Positions 1 to 9,928 of a stretch of 64,000 bases of DNA are shown piece after piece. Position numbers and translations under genes: made by a program. Origin of the DNA: Aliivibrio finisterrensis (lineage in GTDB: Bacteria; Pseudomonadota; Gammaproteobacteria; Enterobacterales; Vibrionaceae); assembly GCF_008933155.1 (NCBI RefSeq), contig NZ_WBVP01000012.1:1-64000 (forward strand). Reading direction: 5' to 3'. Numbering within the stretch: the first letter of the stretch is position 1; each line of letters opens with the position of its first letter. Under the pieces are notes generated by a model that worked only from the letters and a program-made list of their open reading frames with translations, searched no databases and was not told the origin of the DNA.

Positions 1-16
1 CCTGAAACCTGAAACC

Positions 17-535
17 TTAAAGTGAATCGTGATATTCCACTAGCACCTGCTCACACCACTGCTCAATACGCTCATCACTTTTATCGTATTGGCTGTCTTC
101 ATCTAACGCCAAACCAACAAAGTGAGATTCATCTTCAGTCAACGCTTTTGATGCATCAAACTGATAGCCTTCGTTCTTCCAATAACCGATAAACTTAGCA
201 TCAGTAGCTTTTAATTCATCGTGCAATAACCCCATTGCATCTAAGAACCATTCGCCATAGCCTTCTTGATCACCAAGGCCAAATAGAGCAATAGTTTTAC
301 CTTCTAGAGAAAGGCCATCTAACTCTTCCCACACGGCTAACCAGTCTTCTTGAATTTCACCAAAATCCCACGTTGATATGCCAAGTAATAGCAGATCGTA
401 ATCGTTCATTGTGACTACTGGTGTCTCTTTAATATTGTAGATATCAACCAGTTCTTCACCCATGATTGTTCTGATTTTTTCAGAAGCCATTTCGGTGTAA
501 CAAGTGGAAGAGCCGTAAAACAGACCAATTTTCAT
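17..535 (-). CDS. fldB: Flavodoxin 2
   Basis: A small FMN-binding electron carrier of the long-chain flavodoxin family, expected to be cytoplasmic. The 172-residue product starts [15 protein letters not shown], where GSSTCYTE is the FMN phosphate-binding loop. It also has the [10 protein letters not shown] and [12 protein letters not shown] segments around the isoalloxazine, which match the FldB rather than the FldA pattern as I remember it. The reading frame opens four codons earlier (position 547, MVVK). I prefer 535 because homologues start at MKIG, although neither start has a clear Shine-Dalgarno sequence. It is divergent from xerD across about 145 bp, the usual fldB/xerD neighbourhood in enterics and vibrios. 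The physiological partner of FldB is not well established. Confidence 0.93.
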   Translation of the reverse strand: MKIGLFYGSSTCYTEMASEKIRTIMGEELVDIYNIKETPVVTMNDYDLLLLGISTWDFGEIQEDWLAVWEELDGLSLEGKTIALFGLGDQEGYGEWFLDAMGLLHDELKATDAKFIGYWKNEGYQFDASKALTEDESHFVGLALDEDSQYDKSDERIEQWCEQVLVEYHDSL

Positions 536-679
536 TTTAACTACCATATTAATGAGGATTAAAGCCTAGTGTACCGCAAATGATTCTTAAAATTAAACTT
601 GCAATGAAAGCCTTGATAATTGTTTAATACTGTAATTCTAACCAGTGTTTTTTTTGGTTTTCAGTAAATGGTGATGGCA

Positions 680-1576
680 ATGAACAATGATATGGCTTTA
701 ATTGAGCGTTTTTTAGATACCATGTGGATGGAGCGTGGCTTATCAGAAAATACCTTGGCTTCGTATCGAAATGATTTGGTGAAATTACTGCAATGGCTAG
801 AGGATAATCATTATAAGTGTGCCTCTATTTCAGCAATGGGATTAAATGAATATCAAGCGTACTTGGTAGATAAAGAATACAAACAGACTTCACGAGCTCG
901 TATGTTGTCTGCACTTCGTCGATTCTTTCAGTATTTACACCGTGAGAAAATTCGAGGTGATGATCCAACCGCGTTATTGATGAGCCCTAAGCTACCACAG
1001 CGGTTACCAAAAGATTTAAGTGAAGAGCAAGTCAATGATTTATTAGAAGCGCCAAATGTAGACGATCCATTAGAGCTTCGAGATCGCGCAATGCTAGAAC
1101 TGCTTTATGCAACAGGCCTACGTGTCACTGAGTTAGTTAGCTTAACCATGGAAAACTTGAGCCTTCGCCAAGGTGTGGTTCGTGTTACTGGTAAGGGGGA
1201 CAAGGAACGTTTAGTACCGATGGGAGAAAATGCGGTAGATTGGATTCAAACGTTTTTAGACCAAGGGCGTCCAGTGTTACTTGGTGAAAAAAGTTCAGAT
1301 GTGGTTTTTCCAAGTAAAAGAGCAAGACAGATGACAAGGCAAACCTTTTGGCATCGTATTAAGCATTATGCTGTTATTGCAGGTATTGATACGGATAAAT
1401 TATCGCCACACGTCTTGCGCCATGCGTTTGCGACACATCTATTAAATTATGGTGCAGACTTACGTGTCGTACAAATGTTACTAGGACATAGTGATCTTTC
1501 GACAACACAAATATATACTCACGTAGCAACGGAACGTTTAAAACAGATCCATCAAGAGCATCACCCTCGTTCATAG
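680..1576 (+). CDS. xerD: Tyrosine recombinase XerD
   Basis: Works with XerC at dif to resolve chromosome dimers at division, activated by FtsK. The 298 residues match the usual family length. The N-terminal SAM-like domain (RGLSENTLASYRNDL) precedes the catalytic domain with the full set: Arg in TGLRVTEL, Lys in GKGDKER, His and Arg in HVLRHAF, His in LGHSD and the nucleophilic Tyr in TTQIYTHV. An in-frame ATG lies four codons upstream at 668. I chose 680 because the resulting protein has the length of E. coli XerD, but there is no strong ribosome-binding site to decide it. It heads the conserved xerD-dsbC-recJ order. It is intact and unrelated to the divergent island recombinases further along. 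Confidence 0.96.
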   Translation: MNNDMALIERFLDTMWMERGLSENTLASYRNDLVKLLQWLEDNHYKCASISAMGLNEYQAYLVDKEYKQTSRARMLSALRRFFQYLHREKIRGDDPTALLMSPKLPQRLPKDLSEEQVNDLLEAPNVDDPLELRDRAMLELLYATGLRVTELVSLTMENLSLRQGVVRVTGKGDKERLVPMGENAVDWIQTFLDQGRPVLLGEKSSDVVFPSKRARQMTRQTFWHRIKHYAVIAGIDTDKLSPHVLRHAFATHLLNYGADLRVVQMLLGHSDLSTTQIYTHVATERLKQIHQEHHPRS

Positions 1577-1652
1577 TGAAAAGGGAACTTCTTGTTGGTT
1601 TACTACTCTACAATTTAAACCTTCTATTTTTACTTTTTTTATAGGTACTTTT

Positions 1653-2426
1653 ATGTCATTTATTCGCCGTACTAGCGCGATGTTTATTGCTCTATTGAGT
1701 GTAATTTCTTTTACAGCATGTTCTGATGAGCAAGCAGAAGAGAAAGTGGTAGCGCCTTCTGTAGAAGTCTCTCAATCTGATTCAGAGCAAGCGATTACTC
1801 AACGTTTAACTGTATTGGGTTTACCTGTAGAAGCCATTCACAACTCTGAAGTTGATGGTTTTAAACAAGTAGAAACACCATTTGGTATTTTTTATGTATC
1901 AGATGATGGTAAGCATTTCATTCAAGGTCGTATTTTTGAGTTTGATGAAAATGGCAATATGAAAGATTTATTAGCAGCTCGTTTTGCAAAATTGGTTGAT
2001 AGCCAAAGTGAGAACATGATTGTGTTCCCTGCTAAGGATGAAAAACACGTTATCACGGTATTTACAGATATCACTTGTGGTTACTGCACAAAACTTCATA
2101 AAGAGATGAAAGACTATAACGATGCAGGTATTACGGTTCGTTACTTGGCTTACCCTCGTCAAGGTTATCAAGGCTCTGTTGCAGATGAAATGGCACAAAT
2201 TTGGTGTGCTGATGACAAACAACAAGCAATGGAAGATGCAAAATCACACCGTGCAATTAATGGTGAAAAACCAGCAACAGCTCAGTGTAAGAGCATCATC
2301 AAAGAACAGTATTTATTAGGTCGTAAAATGGGTGTAAATGGTACTCCTGCAATTGTACTGCCTAATGGTGATCTTGTTCCTGGTTACAAGCCAGCACAAG
2401 AGCTTTTGAAAGACTTAGAAAAATAA
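1653..2426 (+). CDS. dsbC: Thiol:disulfide interchange protein DsbC
   Basis: Periplasmic disulfide isomerase that rearranges wrong disulfides, kept reduced by DsbD. The 257-residue protein has an N-terminal export signal, an N-terminal dimerisation region and a thioredoxin-like domain with the active-site CGYC motif near residue 145 (DITCGYCTKLH). The conserved cis-Pro region (NGTPAIVLPNG) lies near the C-terminus. The signal peptide is unusual in ending FTAC followed by SDEQAEE, which reads like a lipobox. If so the protein is anchored to a membrane rather than freely soluble. It lies between xerD and recJ, as in E. coli, and is followed by a strong hairpin terminator. Confidence 0.94.
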   Translation: MSFIRRTSAMFIALLSVISFTACSDEQAEEKVVAPSVEVSQSDSEQAITQRLTVLGLPVEAIHNSEVDGFKQVETPFGIFYVSDDGKHFIQGRIFEFDENGNMKDLLAARFAKLVDSQSENMIVFPAKDEKHVITVFTDITCGYCTKLHKEMKDYNDAGITVRYLAYPRQGYQGSVADEMAQIWCADDKQQAMEDAKSHRAINGEKPATAQCKSIIKEQYLLGRKMGVNGTPAIVLPNGDLVPGYKPAQELLKDLEK

Positions 2427-2445
2427 ATTCTTACGTAATCGAATT

Positions 2446-2497
2446 TAAATCCCCGCAATACTTATTTAACTTAAGTATGGTGCGGGGATTTTTTTAT
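2446..2497 (+). terminator. Rho-independent terminator after dsbC
   Basis: A long stem (AAATCCCCGCA pairing with TGCGGGGATTT, extended by an inner ATACTTA/TTAAGTAT pairing) is followed by a run of seven T. It sits 20 bp after the dsbC stop and only about 30 bp before recJ, so recJ expression probably relies on readthrough or a very close promoter. Confidence 0.85.
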
Positions 2498-2526
2498 CTT
2501 TATAAACCTAACCTTGGGCCATTATC

Positions 2527-4266
2527 ATGATTGAAGTGAAACGTCGTCTTATTCCAGAAATTCCAGCACTTCCGAGTTCAATTCCTTCAATCTTACAACG
2601 GATTTATGCAGCTCGTGGTATTACATCAAATGATCAGTTAGAGCGTGGTGCTAAATCCTTGCTCTCATTTCAATCAATGCATGGTATTACCAAAGCGGTT
2701 GATATTCTAGTTGAGGCGATCGCAAAACAAACTCGTATTATTGTCGTGGGTGATTTCGATGCTGATGGGGCGACAAGTTCTGCGTTGTCTGTGATGGCAT
2801 TTCGAATGATGGGCAGCAGTAATGTTGATTATTTAGTACCTAATCGTTTTGAAGATGGCTATGGATTAAGCCCTGATGTGGTAGATCAAGCCAAAGAGAT
2901 GGGCGCAGAAATCATTATGACGGTGGATAATGGTGTTTCATCCATTGATGGGGTATTAAAAGCCAAAGAATATGGAATGGAAGTGGTGGTGACTGATCAC
3001 CATTTACCCGGAACACATTTGCCAATAGCAGATGCGATTGTAAATCCAAATTTAGAAGCCTGTGCCTTTCCATCAAAATCATTAGCAGGTGTGGGGGTTG
3101 CTTTTTACTTGATGCTAGCGATTCGTGCGCGTTTACGTGAAAACAACTGGTTTGAAATCCAAAATATCCCTATACCTAACCTAGCCGATTTATTGGATTT
3201 AGTCGCTCTTGGTACTGTCGCTGATTTGGTGGCTCTGGATGAAAATAACCGTATTTTGGTACATCAAGGTATTCAGCGTATTCGTGCTGGAAAATGCCGT
3301 CCTGGTATTCAAGCGTTAATCGAAGTGGCCAACAAAGTCCCTTCTCGAATTGTGGCTTCTGATTTTGGCTTTGCGCTTGGGCCAAGAATTAATGCAGCAG
3401 GGCGTTTGGATGACATGTCATTTGGCGTTGAATTGCTGATGTCGAATAACATTCATGCAGCGCGTCGTATGGCTTCAGAGCTGGATGCCTTAAATCAAAC
3501 TCGCAAAGAGATTGAGCAAGGGATGAAAGATGAAGCAATGGCGATTTGTGAGCGACTTGAATTTGGTGCACAGACAGAATTGCCGTTTGGTTTGGTTTTA
3601 TTTCAACGCGATTGGCATCAAGGTGTTATTGGAATTCTCGCTTCTCGCATTAAGGAAAAATATCACCGTCCAGTGATCGCCTTTGCTGATGGTGGCGATG
3701 GATTCATTAAAGGGTCGTGCCGTTCTATCTCTGGCTTTCATATGCGTGATGCGCTGGATTTGATTGATACCCGTAACCCAGGGTTGATTTTAAAATTTGG
3801 TGGTCATGCGATGGCAGCAGGGTTAACCATTAAAGAAGTGGATTATAAGAAGTTCAGCCAAGCCTTTGATGATGTAGTGCGTGAGTCAGTAGAAGAAGAG
3901 ACGTTAACTGGAGTTGTACTGTCAGATGGCGAACTAACACCGGAAGAATTTACTTTAGGTACTGCAGAGATCATTCGAGCGGGCGGTCCATGGGGACAAG
4001 CTTTCCCAGAGCCTATTTTTGATGGTGAATTTAAAGTACTAAACCAACGCTTGGTGGGTGAAAAACACCTTAAGTTAATGTTGGAACCACTGCATAAAGA
4101 TTTTCCAACCAATAAAATGGTTGATGCTATTGCATTTAATATCGATGTTCGTCGCTGGCCTGATGCCTCTGTTCAAAAAGTAAAACTGGCTTATCGTTTA
4201 GATATTAATGAATTTCGAGGCAATCAAACATTACAATTAATGGTTGAATACATAGAACCAATGTAA
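2527..4266 (+). CDS. recJ: Single-stranded-DNA-specific 5'-3' exonuclease RecJ
   Basis: Degrades single-stranded DNA 5' to 3' in RecF-pathway recombination, mismatch repair and base excision repair. At 579 residues it has the usual length. The DHH phosphoesterase domain carries VVGDFDADGATSSAL (motif I, around residues 76-90), the metal-binding TVDNG and VTDHHLPG (the DHH motif itself, near residue 160), and ALGTVADLVAL (motif IV). The DHHA1 domain follows with GGHAMAAGLTI, then a C-terminal OB-like region. The ATG at 2527 is preceded only weakly by ribosome-binding sequence. No strong terminator follows; the 280 bp to prfB contain one weak GGTGT/ACACC hairpin near 4418-4438 and nothing else I can name. 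Confidence 0.96.
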   Translation: MIEVKRRLIPEIPALPSSIPSILQRIYAARGITSNDQLERGAKSLLSFQSMHGITKAVDILVEAIAKQTRIIVVGDFDADGATSSALSVMAFRMMGSSNVDYLVPNRFEDGYGLSPDVVDQAKEMGAEIIMTVDNGVSSIDGVLKAKEYGMEVVVTDHHLPGTHLPIADAIVNPNLEACAFPSKSLAGVGVAFYLMLAIRARLRENNWFEIQNIPIPNLADLLDLVALGTVADLVALDENNRILVHQGIQRIRAGKCRPGIQALIEVANKVPSRIVASDFGFALGPRINAAGRLDDMSFGVELLMSNNIHAARRMASELDALNQTRKEIEQGMKDEAMAICERLEFGAQTELPFGLVLFQRDWHQGVIGILASRIKEKYHRPVIAFADGGDGFIKGSCRSISGFHMRDALDLIDTRNPGLILKFGGHAMAAGLTIKEVDYKKFSQAFDDVVRESVEEETLTGVVLSDGELTPEEFTLGTAEIIRAGGPWGQAFPEPIFDGEFKVLNQRLVGEKHLKLMLEPLHKDFPTNKMVDAIAFNIDVRRWPDASVQKVKLAYRLDINEFRGNQTLQLMVEYIEPM

Positions 4267-4548
4267 TGTCATTGCACTATAAAGAAAAAATAAAACAAAA
4301 AGGTTAACTAACACTAAGATTTACGTTAAGTAAAGTTTGGTGGCATGTTGCATTTTTTGCTTTGTATGAAAATAGAAAGGCGCGTATTCCGGCTAGAGGT
4401 TAAATAAAAAGAAAATTGGTGTGATTAAATTTACACCATTTTCTCAATCCTTATTGTTCTTGCTTTCAGAGGGTGAAATACCTCGATTTCTATCACACTT
4501 TTGGTTAAAATCTCTCGGTTATTTTTTATTCGGCGATGATAAAACACC

Positions 4549-5647
4549 ATGTTCGAAATTAATCCTATTAAAAACCGTCTCCAGGATGTGTCTGATCGCA
4601 CAAATATCCTGAGGGGGTACCTTTGACTATGATGCTAAGAAAGAGCGTCTAGAAGAAGTCAATGCAGAGCTAGAACAACCAGAAGTATGGAATGAACCTG
4701 AGCGCGCACAAGCGTTAGGTAAAGAACGTGCATCTTTAGAAGCGATTGTAGAAACTATTGACCAATTAGACCAAGGCGGTGAAGACGTTGAAGGCTTACT
4801 GGAGTTAGCAGTAGAAGAACAAGATCAAGAGACGTTTGATGAAATTGAACCAGAGCTTGCTGGCTTAGAAGAAAAACTCGCGGCGTTAGAATTTCGTCGT
4901 ATGTTCTCTGGCGCACATGATGCATCTGATTGTTATATTGATTTGCAGTCAGGTTCTGGTGGTACAGAAGCGCAAGATTGGACATCAATGATGTTACGTA
5001 TGTACTTGCGTTGGGCGGAAGCCAAAGGATTTAAAACGGAAATAATCGAAGTTTCTGATGGTGATGTAGCAGGCCTAAAAGGCGCAACAGTACGCATTTC
5101 TGGTGAATACGCTTATGGTTGGCTACGCACAGAAACTGGCGTACACCGTTTAGTTCGTAAATCACCATTTGATTCAAGTGGTCGTCGACATACCTCATTT
5201 GCCTCAGCGTTTATCTATCCTGAGATAGATGACAACATTGAAGTAGATATTAACCCTGCTGATTTACGTATTGATGTATACCGGGCTTCTGGCGCGGGTG
5301 GTCAACACGTAAACACCACTGAATCTGCGGTACGTATTACTCACGTTCCGACAAATACAGTAGTGCAATGTCAAAATGATCGTTCTCAGCATAAAAACAA
5401 AGCACAAGCAATGAAGCAGTTAAAAGCAAAACTGTTTGAACTTGAGCTTCAGAAACAAAACGCAGAGAAACAAGTAAACGAAGATTCTAAATCCGATATC
5501 GGGTGGGGCAGTCAGATTCGCTCATACGTATTAGATGATTCGCGCATTAAAGATTTGCGTACCGGCATTGAAAATCGTAATACGCAAGCCGTATTAGACG
5601 GTGATTTAGATAAATTTATCGAAGCCAGCTTAAAATCTGGATTATAA
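4549..5647 (+). CDS. prfB: Peptide chain release factor 2, with programmed +1 frameshift
   Basis: RF2 recognises UGA and UAA stop codons. The gene is in two frames: codons 1-25 run from ATG at 4549 to CTT at 4621-4623, an in-frame TGA follows at 4624-4626, and the ribosome must slip +1 to read GAC from 4625. The joined product has 365 residues, the same as E. coli RF2. The stop-codon-recognition tripeptide SPF ([12 protein letters not shown]) marks it as RF2 rather than RF1, and GAGGQHVN contains the catalytic GGQ. A ribosome-binding sequence precedes lysS 13 bp downstream, giving the conserved prfB-lysS pair. Confidence 0.97.
4612..4627 (+). promoter_or_regulatory. prfB: prfB autoregulatory frameshift site
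   Basis: AGGGGG TAC CTT TGA C. The internal Shine-Dalgarno-like AGGGGG lies three bases before the slippery CTT, which is followed by the UGA that RF2 itself reads. When RF2 is scarce the ribosome pauses and slips to UUU, making more RF2. This is the classic arrangement; the purine tract differs from the E. coli AGGGGG-UAU-CUU-UGA-C context only in the intervening codon. Confidence 0.96.
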
Positions 5648-5660
5648 GAAAGGGTTCATT

Positions 5661-7166
5661 ATGACTGACCAAGTACAACTAGATGAAAACAAACTGATTG
5701 CAGAACGTCGTGGTAAATTAGACCATATCCGTCAAGCATGTAAGGCGAATGGCCACCCAAATGACTTCCGCCGTGATAGTCTTGCGAGTGACCTTCAAGC
5801 TGAGTTTGGTGAAAAGACCAAAGAAGAGCTAGAAGAATTAAACCATATCGTTGCTATCGCAGGCCGTATCATGGCTAAGCGTGGTCCTTTCTTATTGATC
5901 CAAGAAGTGTCTGGTAAGATCCAAGCTTATGCATCGAAAGATGTGCAAAAAGAGCTTAAAGACAAATACCAAGGTCTAGATATCGGTGACATCATCGGTG
6001 TTAAAGGTGCACTACATAAATCAGGTAAAGGCGATCTTTACGTGAATATGGAAGAGTATGTATTGCTAACAAAAGCATTACGTCCATTACCTGAAAAATT
6101 CCACGGGTTAACTGACCAAGAAATGCGTTACCGTCAGCGTTATGTTGACCTTATCGTAAATGATGATTCACGTACTGCATTTGTTATCCGCTCTAAAGTG
6201 GTTTCAGCAATTCGTAACTTCATGGTTGATAAAGGCTTCATGGAAGTTGAAACGCCAATGATGCACGTTATCCCTGGTGGCGCTTCTGCACGTCCATTCG
6301 TAACACACCATAATGCACTTGATGTTGATATGTACCTACGTATCGCCCCTGAGCTTTACCTAAAACGTCTTGTTGTTGGTGGTTTTGAGCGTGTGTTCGA
6401 AATTAACCGTAACTTCCGTAACGAAGGCCTATCTCCACGTCATAACCCAGAATTCACAATGATGGAATTCTACATGGCGTATGCTGATTACAACGATCTA
6501 ATGGATCTAACAGAAGCAATGCTATCTCAAGTAGCTATCTCTGTTCTAGGCAGTGATAAAATGCCTTACGGTGAGTATACCGTTGATTTTGGTGGCAAAT
6601 ACGCACGTATGAGCATGCTAGACGCGATTAAACTATACAACCCAGAGCATGCTGAGATTCAAGCGCTAACGTACGAAGGCGTTCAAGATCGTGACTTAAT
6701 GGTTTCTATCGCGAAATCAGTGCATGTTGACGTTGAAAGCTTCTGGACATGTGGTCAGCTTCTTGAAGAAATCTTTGGTGAAACAGCTGAACCTAAGTTA
6801 ATGCAACCTACGTTCATCACTGAATACCCAGCGGATATCTCACCATTAGCACGTCGTAACGATAACAATGATTTCATTACAGACCGTTTTGAGTTCTTTA
6901 TTGGTGGCCGTGAAGTAGCAAATGGTTTCTCTGAGCTTAATGATGCTCAAGACCAAGACGAGCGTTTTAAAGCGCAAGTTAACGCAAAAGAGTCTGGTGA
7001 TGATGAAGCAATGTTTTATGATGCTGATTATATTACAGCACTTGAGCACGGTTTACCGCCAACAGCAGGTCAAGGTATCGGTATTGACCGTTTAGTGATG
7101 CTATTCACTAACACTCACACAATTCGTGATGTTATTTTATTCCCTTCTATGCGTCCTCAAGCATAA
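5661..7166 (+). CDS. lysS: Lysyl-tRNA synthetase (class II)
   Basis: Charges tRNA-Lys. The 501-residue protein has an N-terminal OB-fold anticodon-binding domain (about residues 60-150) and a class II catalytic domain. Motif 2 is seen as [26 protein letters not shown] (given here as the region near residues 247-272), and motif 3 as [11 protein letters not shown] near the C-terminus. The start ATG follows AGAAAGGG with good spacing. It is probably co-transcribed with prfB and closed by a clear terminator. Confidence 0.97.
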   Translation: MTDQVQLDENKLIAERRGKLDHIRQACKANGHPNDFRRDSLASDLQAEFGEKTKEELEELNHIVAIAGRIMAKRGPFLLIQEVSGKIQAYASKDVQKELKDKYQGLDIGDIIGVKGALHKSGKGDLYVNMEEYVLLTKALRPLPEKFHGLTDQEMRYRQRYVDLIVNDDSRTAFVIRSKVVSAIRNFMVDKGFMEVETPMMHVIPGGASARPFVTHHNALDVDMYLRIAPELYLKRLVVGGFERVFEINRNFRNEGLSPRHNPEFTMMEFYMAYADYNDLMDLTEAMLSQVAISVLGSDKMPYGEYTVDFGGKYARMSMLDAIKLYNPEHAEIQALTYEGVQDRDLMVSIAKSVHVDVESFWTCGQLLEEIFGETAEPKLMQPTFITEYPADISPLARRNDNNDFITDRFEFFIGGREVANGFSELNDAQDQDERFKAQVNAKESGDDEAMFYDADYITALEHGLPPTAGQGIGIDRLVMLFTNTHTIRDVILFPSMRPQA

Positions 7167-7192
7167 TTTAGAATAAAATTAGTATATTAATG

Positions 7193-7224
7193 AAAGAGCA
7201 GTGTTTAAAACTGCTCTTTTTTTT
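7193..7224 (+). terminator. Rho-independent terminator after lysS
   Basis: AAAGAGCAGT pairs with ACTGCTCTTT around a short GTTTAA-type loop and is followed by a run of T. It closes the prfB-lysS transcript. Confidence 0.9.
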
Positions 7225-7544
7225 ATAAAAAGGAAAATATTAGAATACAGGCATACTTCCTCATCAATTGACCTAACTTTTACATTTCTCTTTAAAGTAG
7301 AATATGACTATAAAAGTAATAAAAAAATCTTTCTTTATATTATAAAATTAAACGCATCTCATAGATGAAGCATATTTATTTCCGGTGCGTTAACTGTTGT
7401 TTGCTTCTTGTTTGTATTTTTGTGTGTTTTTGTTAAAAGGATGACGAGTATCTCACTTATGAGATCGTGGGGAGTCTTAAAACCTGTATAGTTGCCTTTA
7501 GAAGAAAGTTTAGTTGGTTAAATAAAGAATTTAGAGGTATGGCT
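7225..7544 (+). promoter_or_regulatory. vpsR upstream region with an ATCTCA dyad
   Basis: About 320 bp without a gene. It is AT-rich and presumably holds the vpsR promoter. The only structure I can point to is the perfect dyad ATCTCA-CTTA-TGAGAT at 7450-7465; the half-site ATCTCAT also occurs near 7356. The dyad lies about 80 bp before the vpsR start and could be a protein-binding site or a small leader hairpin. No binding factor is assigned. Confidence 0.35.
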
Positions 7545-8882
7545 ATGGGTACTCAGTTTCGTATGGATTCTGTTCCAGGTTCGTTAGTGGTTGTTGGTGG
7601 AAGCTACGAACCTTGGTTAGCAGTATTAGAACAAGTTGGCTGGCGTTGTCATCGTTGTTATGACCTTCGTGCTGCGCAAGCATTGTTTGATGAAATTGGG
7701 CCATGTATTGGTATTGTTGATCTAAGCCAAGATGATTTCAGCCTTAATGGTATTGCAACGTTAGTAAATAATAATAAACAAGTACGTTGGATGGCATTTA
7801 TCCGTGAATCACAACTAAGCTCAGATACTATTTGTCAATTTATTGTGAATTTCTGCATTGATTTCTTTACCGCTCCAATTCCTGATGCTCAGTTGCTAAG
7901 TACTATTGGTCACCAATTAGGAATGCTAAAATTAGAACGTAAAGTTTGGCCAAATATGGGGCAAAAATCGGATTTAGGCATTTTAGGCGAAGCGCCGGCA
8001 GTGAAGCGTCTACGAGATCAAATTCGTCGAGTAGCACCAACAGATGTTTCTATTCTTATCTCTGGTGAAAGTGGTGTTGGTAAGGATGCGGTAGCAAAAG
8101 CAGTGCATGATTCTTCTGGTCGTAATAAAAGGCCATTTATTTCATTAAACTGTGGTTCATTATCTGAATCAAAAATAGAACAAGAGTTGTTTGGACTGGA
8201 TTTATCCGATTACCAAGAGTCTAAACTGTTCCAAGCGAGCGGTGGCACTTTGTTCTTAAATGATATTAATGATTTACCAGCAACTCAACAGCAACATTTA
8301 TTACGCTTTTTACAAGAAGGTAATATAGAAACAACTCAGGGTTTTATTGATCTTGATGTGAGAGTGATTGTTGCAAGCCATATTGATCTTGAAAAAGCGA
8401 TAGAAGAAGGTAACTTTAAAGAAGAGTTATATTATCGTCTGAATGTGCTGCGTATTCATGTCCCTTCTTTAAAAGAGAGATGTTCAGATATATCGATCTT
8501 AGCGGATCATTTTCTTCAACGCTATGCCAGAGAATACAATACGCAAGCACGTACTTTCTCAGAAGAGGCAATGCAAACTATGCTGCATTACCAATGGCCG
8601 GGTAATGTTCGTGAATTAGTTAACCAGGTTAAACGTGCAGTATTACTTGCAGATAGCATGACGATAGATCTGGAGCATTTAGATCTTCCACAGCGCAATG
8701 ATACAAAACGAAGCTTACGTGTTATTCGTGAAAATTCAGAGCGTGATGCACTCTTGATGGTATTAGAGTCTCATGATGGTCAGGTGTCCTCTGCTGCAAA
8801 AGAGCTGGGAGTGTCGCGCGCCACCATGTATCGTTTATTGAATAAACATAACTTGATTTCAGAGCCAAGAAGCTACAGCTAA
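7545..8882 (+). CDS. vpsR: VpsR-type c-di-GMP-responsive transcriptional regulator
   Basis: Enhancer-binding-protein-like regulator; in Vibrio cholerae VpsR binds c-di-GMP and activates biofilm polysaccharide genes with sigma-70. The 445 residues comprise an N-terminal receiver-like domain (about 1-120), a central AAA+ domain (about 145-375) and a C-terminal Fis-type HTH (SSAAKELGVSRATMYRLL). Walker A is GESGVGKDAVAKAV. Two features mark it as VpsR rather than a sigma-54 activator: the GAFTGA loop is missing (FGLDLSDYQESKLF in its place), and Walker B reads GGTLFLNDIND instead of the usual DE. The frame is open back to a GTG at 7467, but AGAGG seven bases before the ATG at 7545 and the VpsR N-terminus MGTQFRMDS favour 7545. 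Confidence 0.92.
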   Translation: MGTQFRMDSVPGSLVVVGGSYEPWLAVLEQVGWRCHRCYDLRAAQALFDEIGPCIGIVDLSQDDFSLNGIATLVNNNKQVRWMAFIRESQLSSDTICQFIVNFCIDFFTAPIPDAQLLSTIGHQLGMLKLERKVWPNMGQKSDLGILGEAPAVKRLRDQIRRVAPTDVSILISGESGVGKDAVAKAVHDSSGRNKRPFISLNCGSLSESKIEQELFGLDLSDYQESKLFQASGGTLFLNDINDLPATQQQHLLRFLQEGNIETTQGFIDLDVRVIVASHIDLEKAIEEGNFKEELYYRLNVLRIHVPSLKERCSDISILADHFLQRYAREYNTQARTFSEEAMQTMLHYQWPGNVRELVNQVKRAVLLADSMTIDLEHLDLPQRNDTKRSLRVIRENSERDALLMVLESHDGQVSSAAKELGVSRATMYRLLNKHNLISEPRSYS

Positions 8883-8907
8883 TAAAAGCAAAGTTAATAA
8901 AAGGGTC

Positions 8908-9074
8908 TTATACCAATCTACATAAGTATTTGATCATTCTTGCTTGTTAAAATCGATTATATCTGCGTTATAAATTTTGTAATTAGATCCACTAGTTACT
9001 GTAATTTATGCCTTGCTCTAATCGATTTTTCCTACGCAATTATCTGAACAACTACTTATCCAGAATGGTATTAT
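8908..9074 (+). repeat. MITE-like interspersed repeat, full copy
   Basis: About 165 bp beginning TTATACCAATCTACATAAGT and ending ATCCAGAATGGTATTAT. The ends are imperfect inverted repeats (TATACCAATC against ATACCATTC read on the other strand). The same unit recurs nearly identically at 38099-38265, as a deleted copy at 38051-38102, and as a fragment at 52256-52296. It contains no coding frame of note and looks like a small non-autonomous element lying between the convergent vpsR and mutH. Confidence 0.85.
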
Positions 9075-9098
9075 CTTAATCAGAGATAAGGCCTTTTT

Positions 9099-9767
9099 TT
9101 AATTAAAGAATGATTTTAAGATCGCATGAGTAAAATGAGTTTTTAAATAAAACCCTCTTGGTAGCGTTTTAATTGGGTTTCCATTCTCCCCATAAGCTTC
9201 AGTAAGAGCTCTGCTGTTTGCCGCTTTAGGTCTAAGCTGTAAAACTTCGCCATGCTTTGCCGTGATAGATTCAACTTTTCCTAAGACAATTAAGTCCATT
9301 AATTCTTCCCAATCTTGCTTTAATTGGTGCTCTTCTGCTATAGAGGGTTTCCACAGTACAGGGTAACCAACATGTCGATCTCCAACAGGGATTTCTCGTT
9401 CCCCTTCAACAGGGATCCACAGAACATGAGCTAATTTATGGCGAACATGAGATTCCTCCCACTTTAAACTATGTACCCCAGTTAGAGGAGCAACAGAGAC
9501 AAAAGTGGTTTCAAGAGGTTTTCCGCTATAACTGATCGGAATTGTTTTAAGTTCAATACCAAGATCAATGAAATCAGGCAATGGTTTACTGCCTGCAGAA
9601 GCGCCTAAATGCCATTCTAATAACTGTCCAACCCAGCCTTTATCTCGCTTTAAATTTTCAGGGACAGCTATTCCTGCTTGTTCAGCAAGTTCAGAGAGTG
9701 TATAGCCTGCAATGTTTTCAGCTCTGGTTAATAGTTCATTAATACTGTTTGGTGGTGGTTGTTTCAT
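9099..9767 (-). CDS. mutH: DNA mismatch repair endonuclease MutH
   Basis: Methyl-directed mismatch repair nuclease that nicks the unmethylated strand at hemimethylated GATC when activated by MutL. The 222-residue product shows the type II restriction-like catalytic core: Asp in PDFIDLG and the E-x-K of GIELKT, near residues 66-75. The following [13 protein letters not shown] and the C-terminal [13 protein letters not shown] are also MutH-like. It is divergent from rppH across a 600-bp gap and converges on the repeat downstream of vpsR. The mutH-rppH-ptsP-lgt-thyA neighbourhood is typical of enterics and vibrios. Confidence 0.95.
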   Translation of the reverse strand: MKQPPPNSINELLTRAENIAGYTLSELAEQAGIAVPENLKRDKGWVGQLLEWHLGASAGSKPLPDFIDLGIELKTIPISYSGKPLETTFVSVAPLTGVHSLKWEESHVRHKLAHVLWIPVEGEREIPVGDRHVGYPVLWKPSIAEEHQLKQDWEELMDLIVLGKVESITAKHGEVLQLRPKAANSRALTEAYGENGNPIKTLPRGFYLKTHFTHAILKSFFN

Positions 9768-9928
9768 AGTGGCTCTTTAATGGCGATAGAACGATAAGAT
9801 TACCATATAATCTTTTCTATTTAGCACTCTTGATTGGATCTTATGAAGTTATCCACATTGAAGATTGTTTTTTGCTCTATATTTGTTTTTATGGATCTAT
9901 GTACAGTGCTTTAATTCTTAATAAGTTA

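Noticed and set aside
4421-4612. A 63-codon open frame just before prfB as a leader peptide
   Set aside because: It overlaps the first 21 codons of prfB in another frame, has no ribosome-binding site and no family resemblance.
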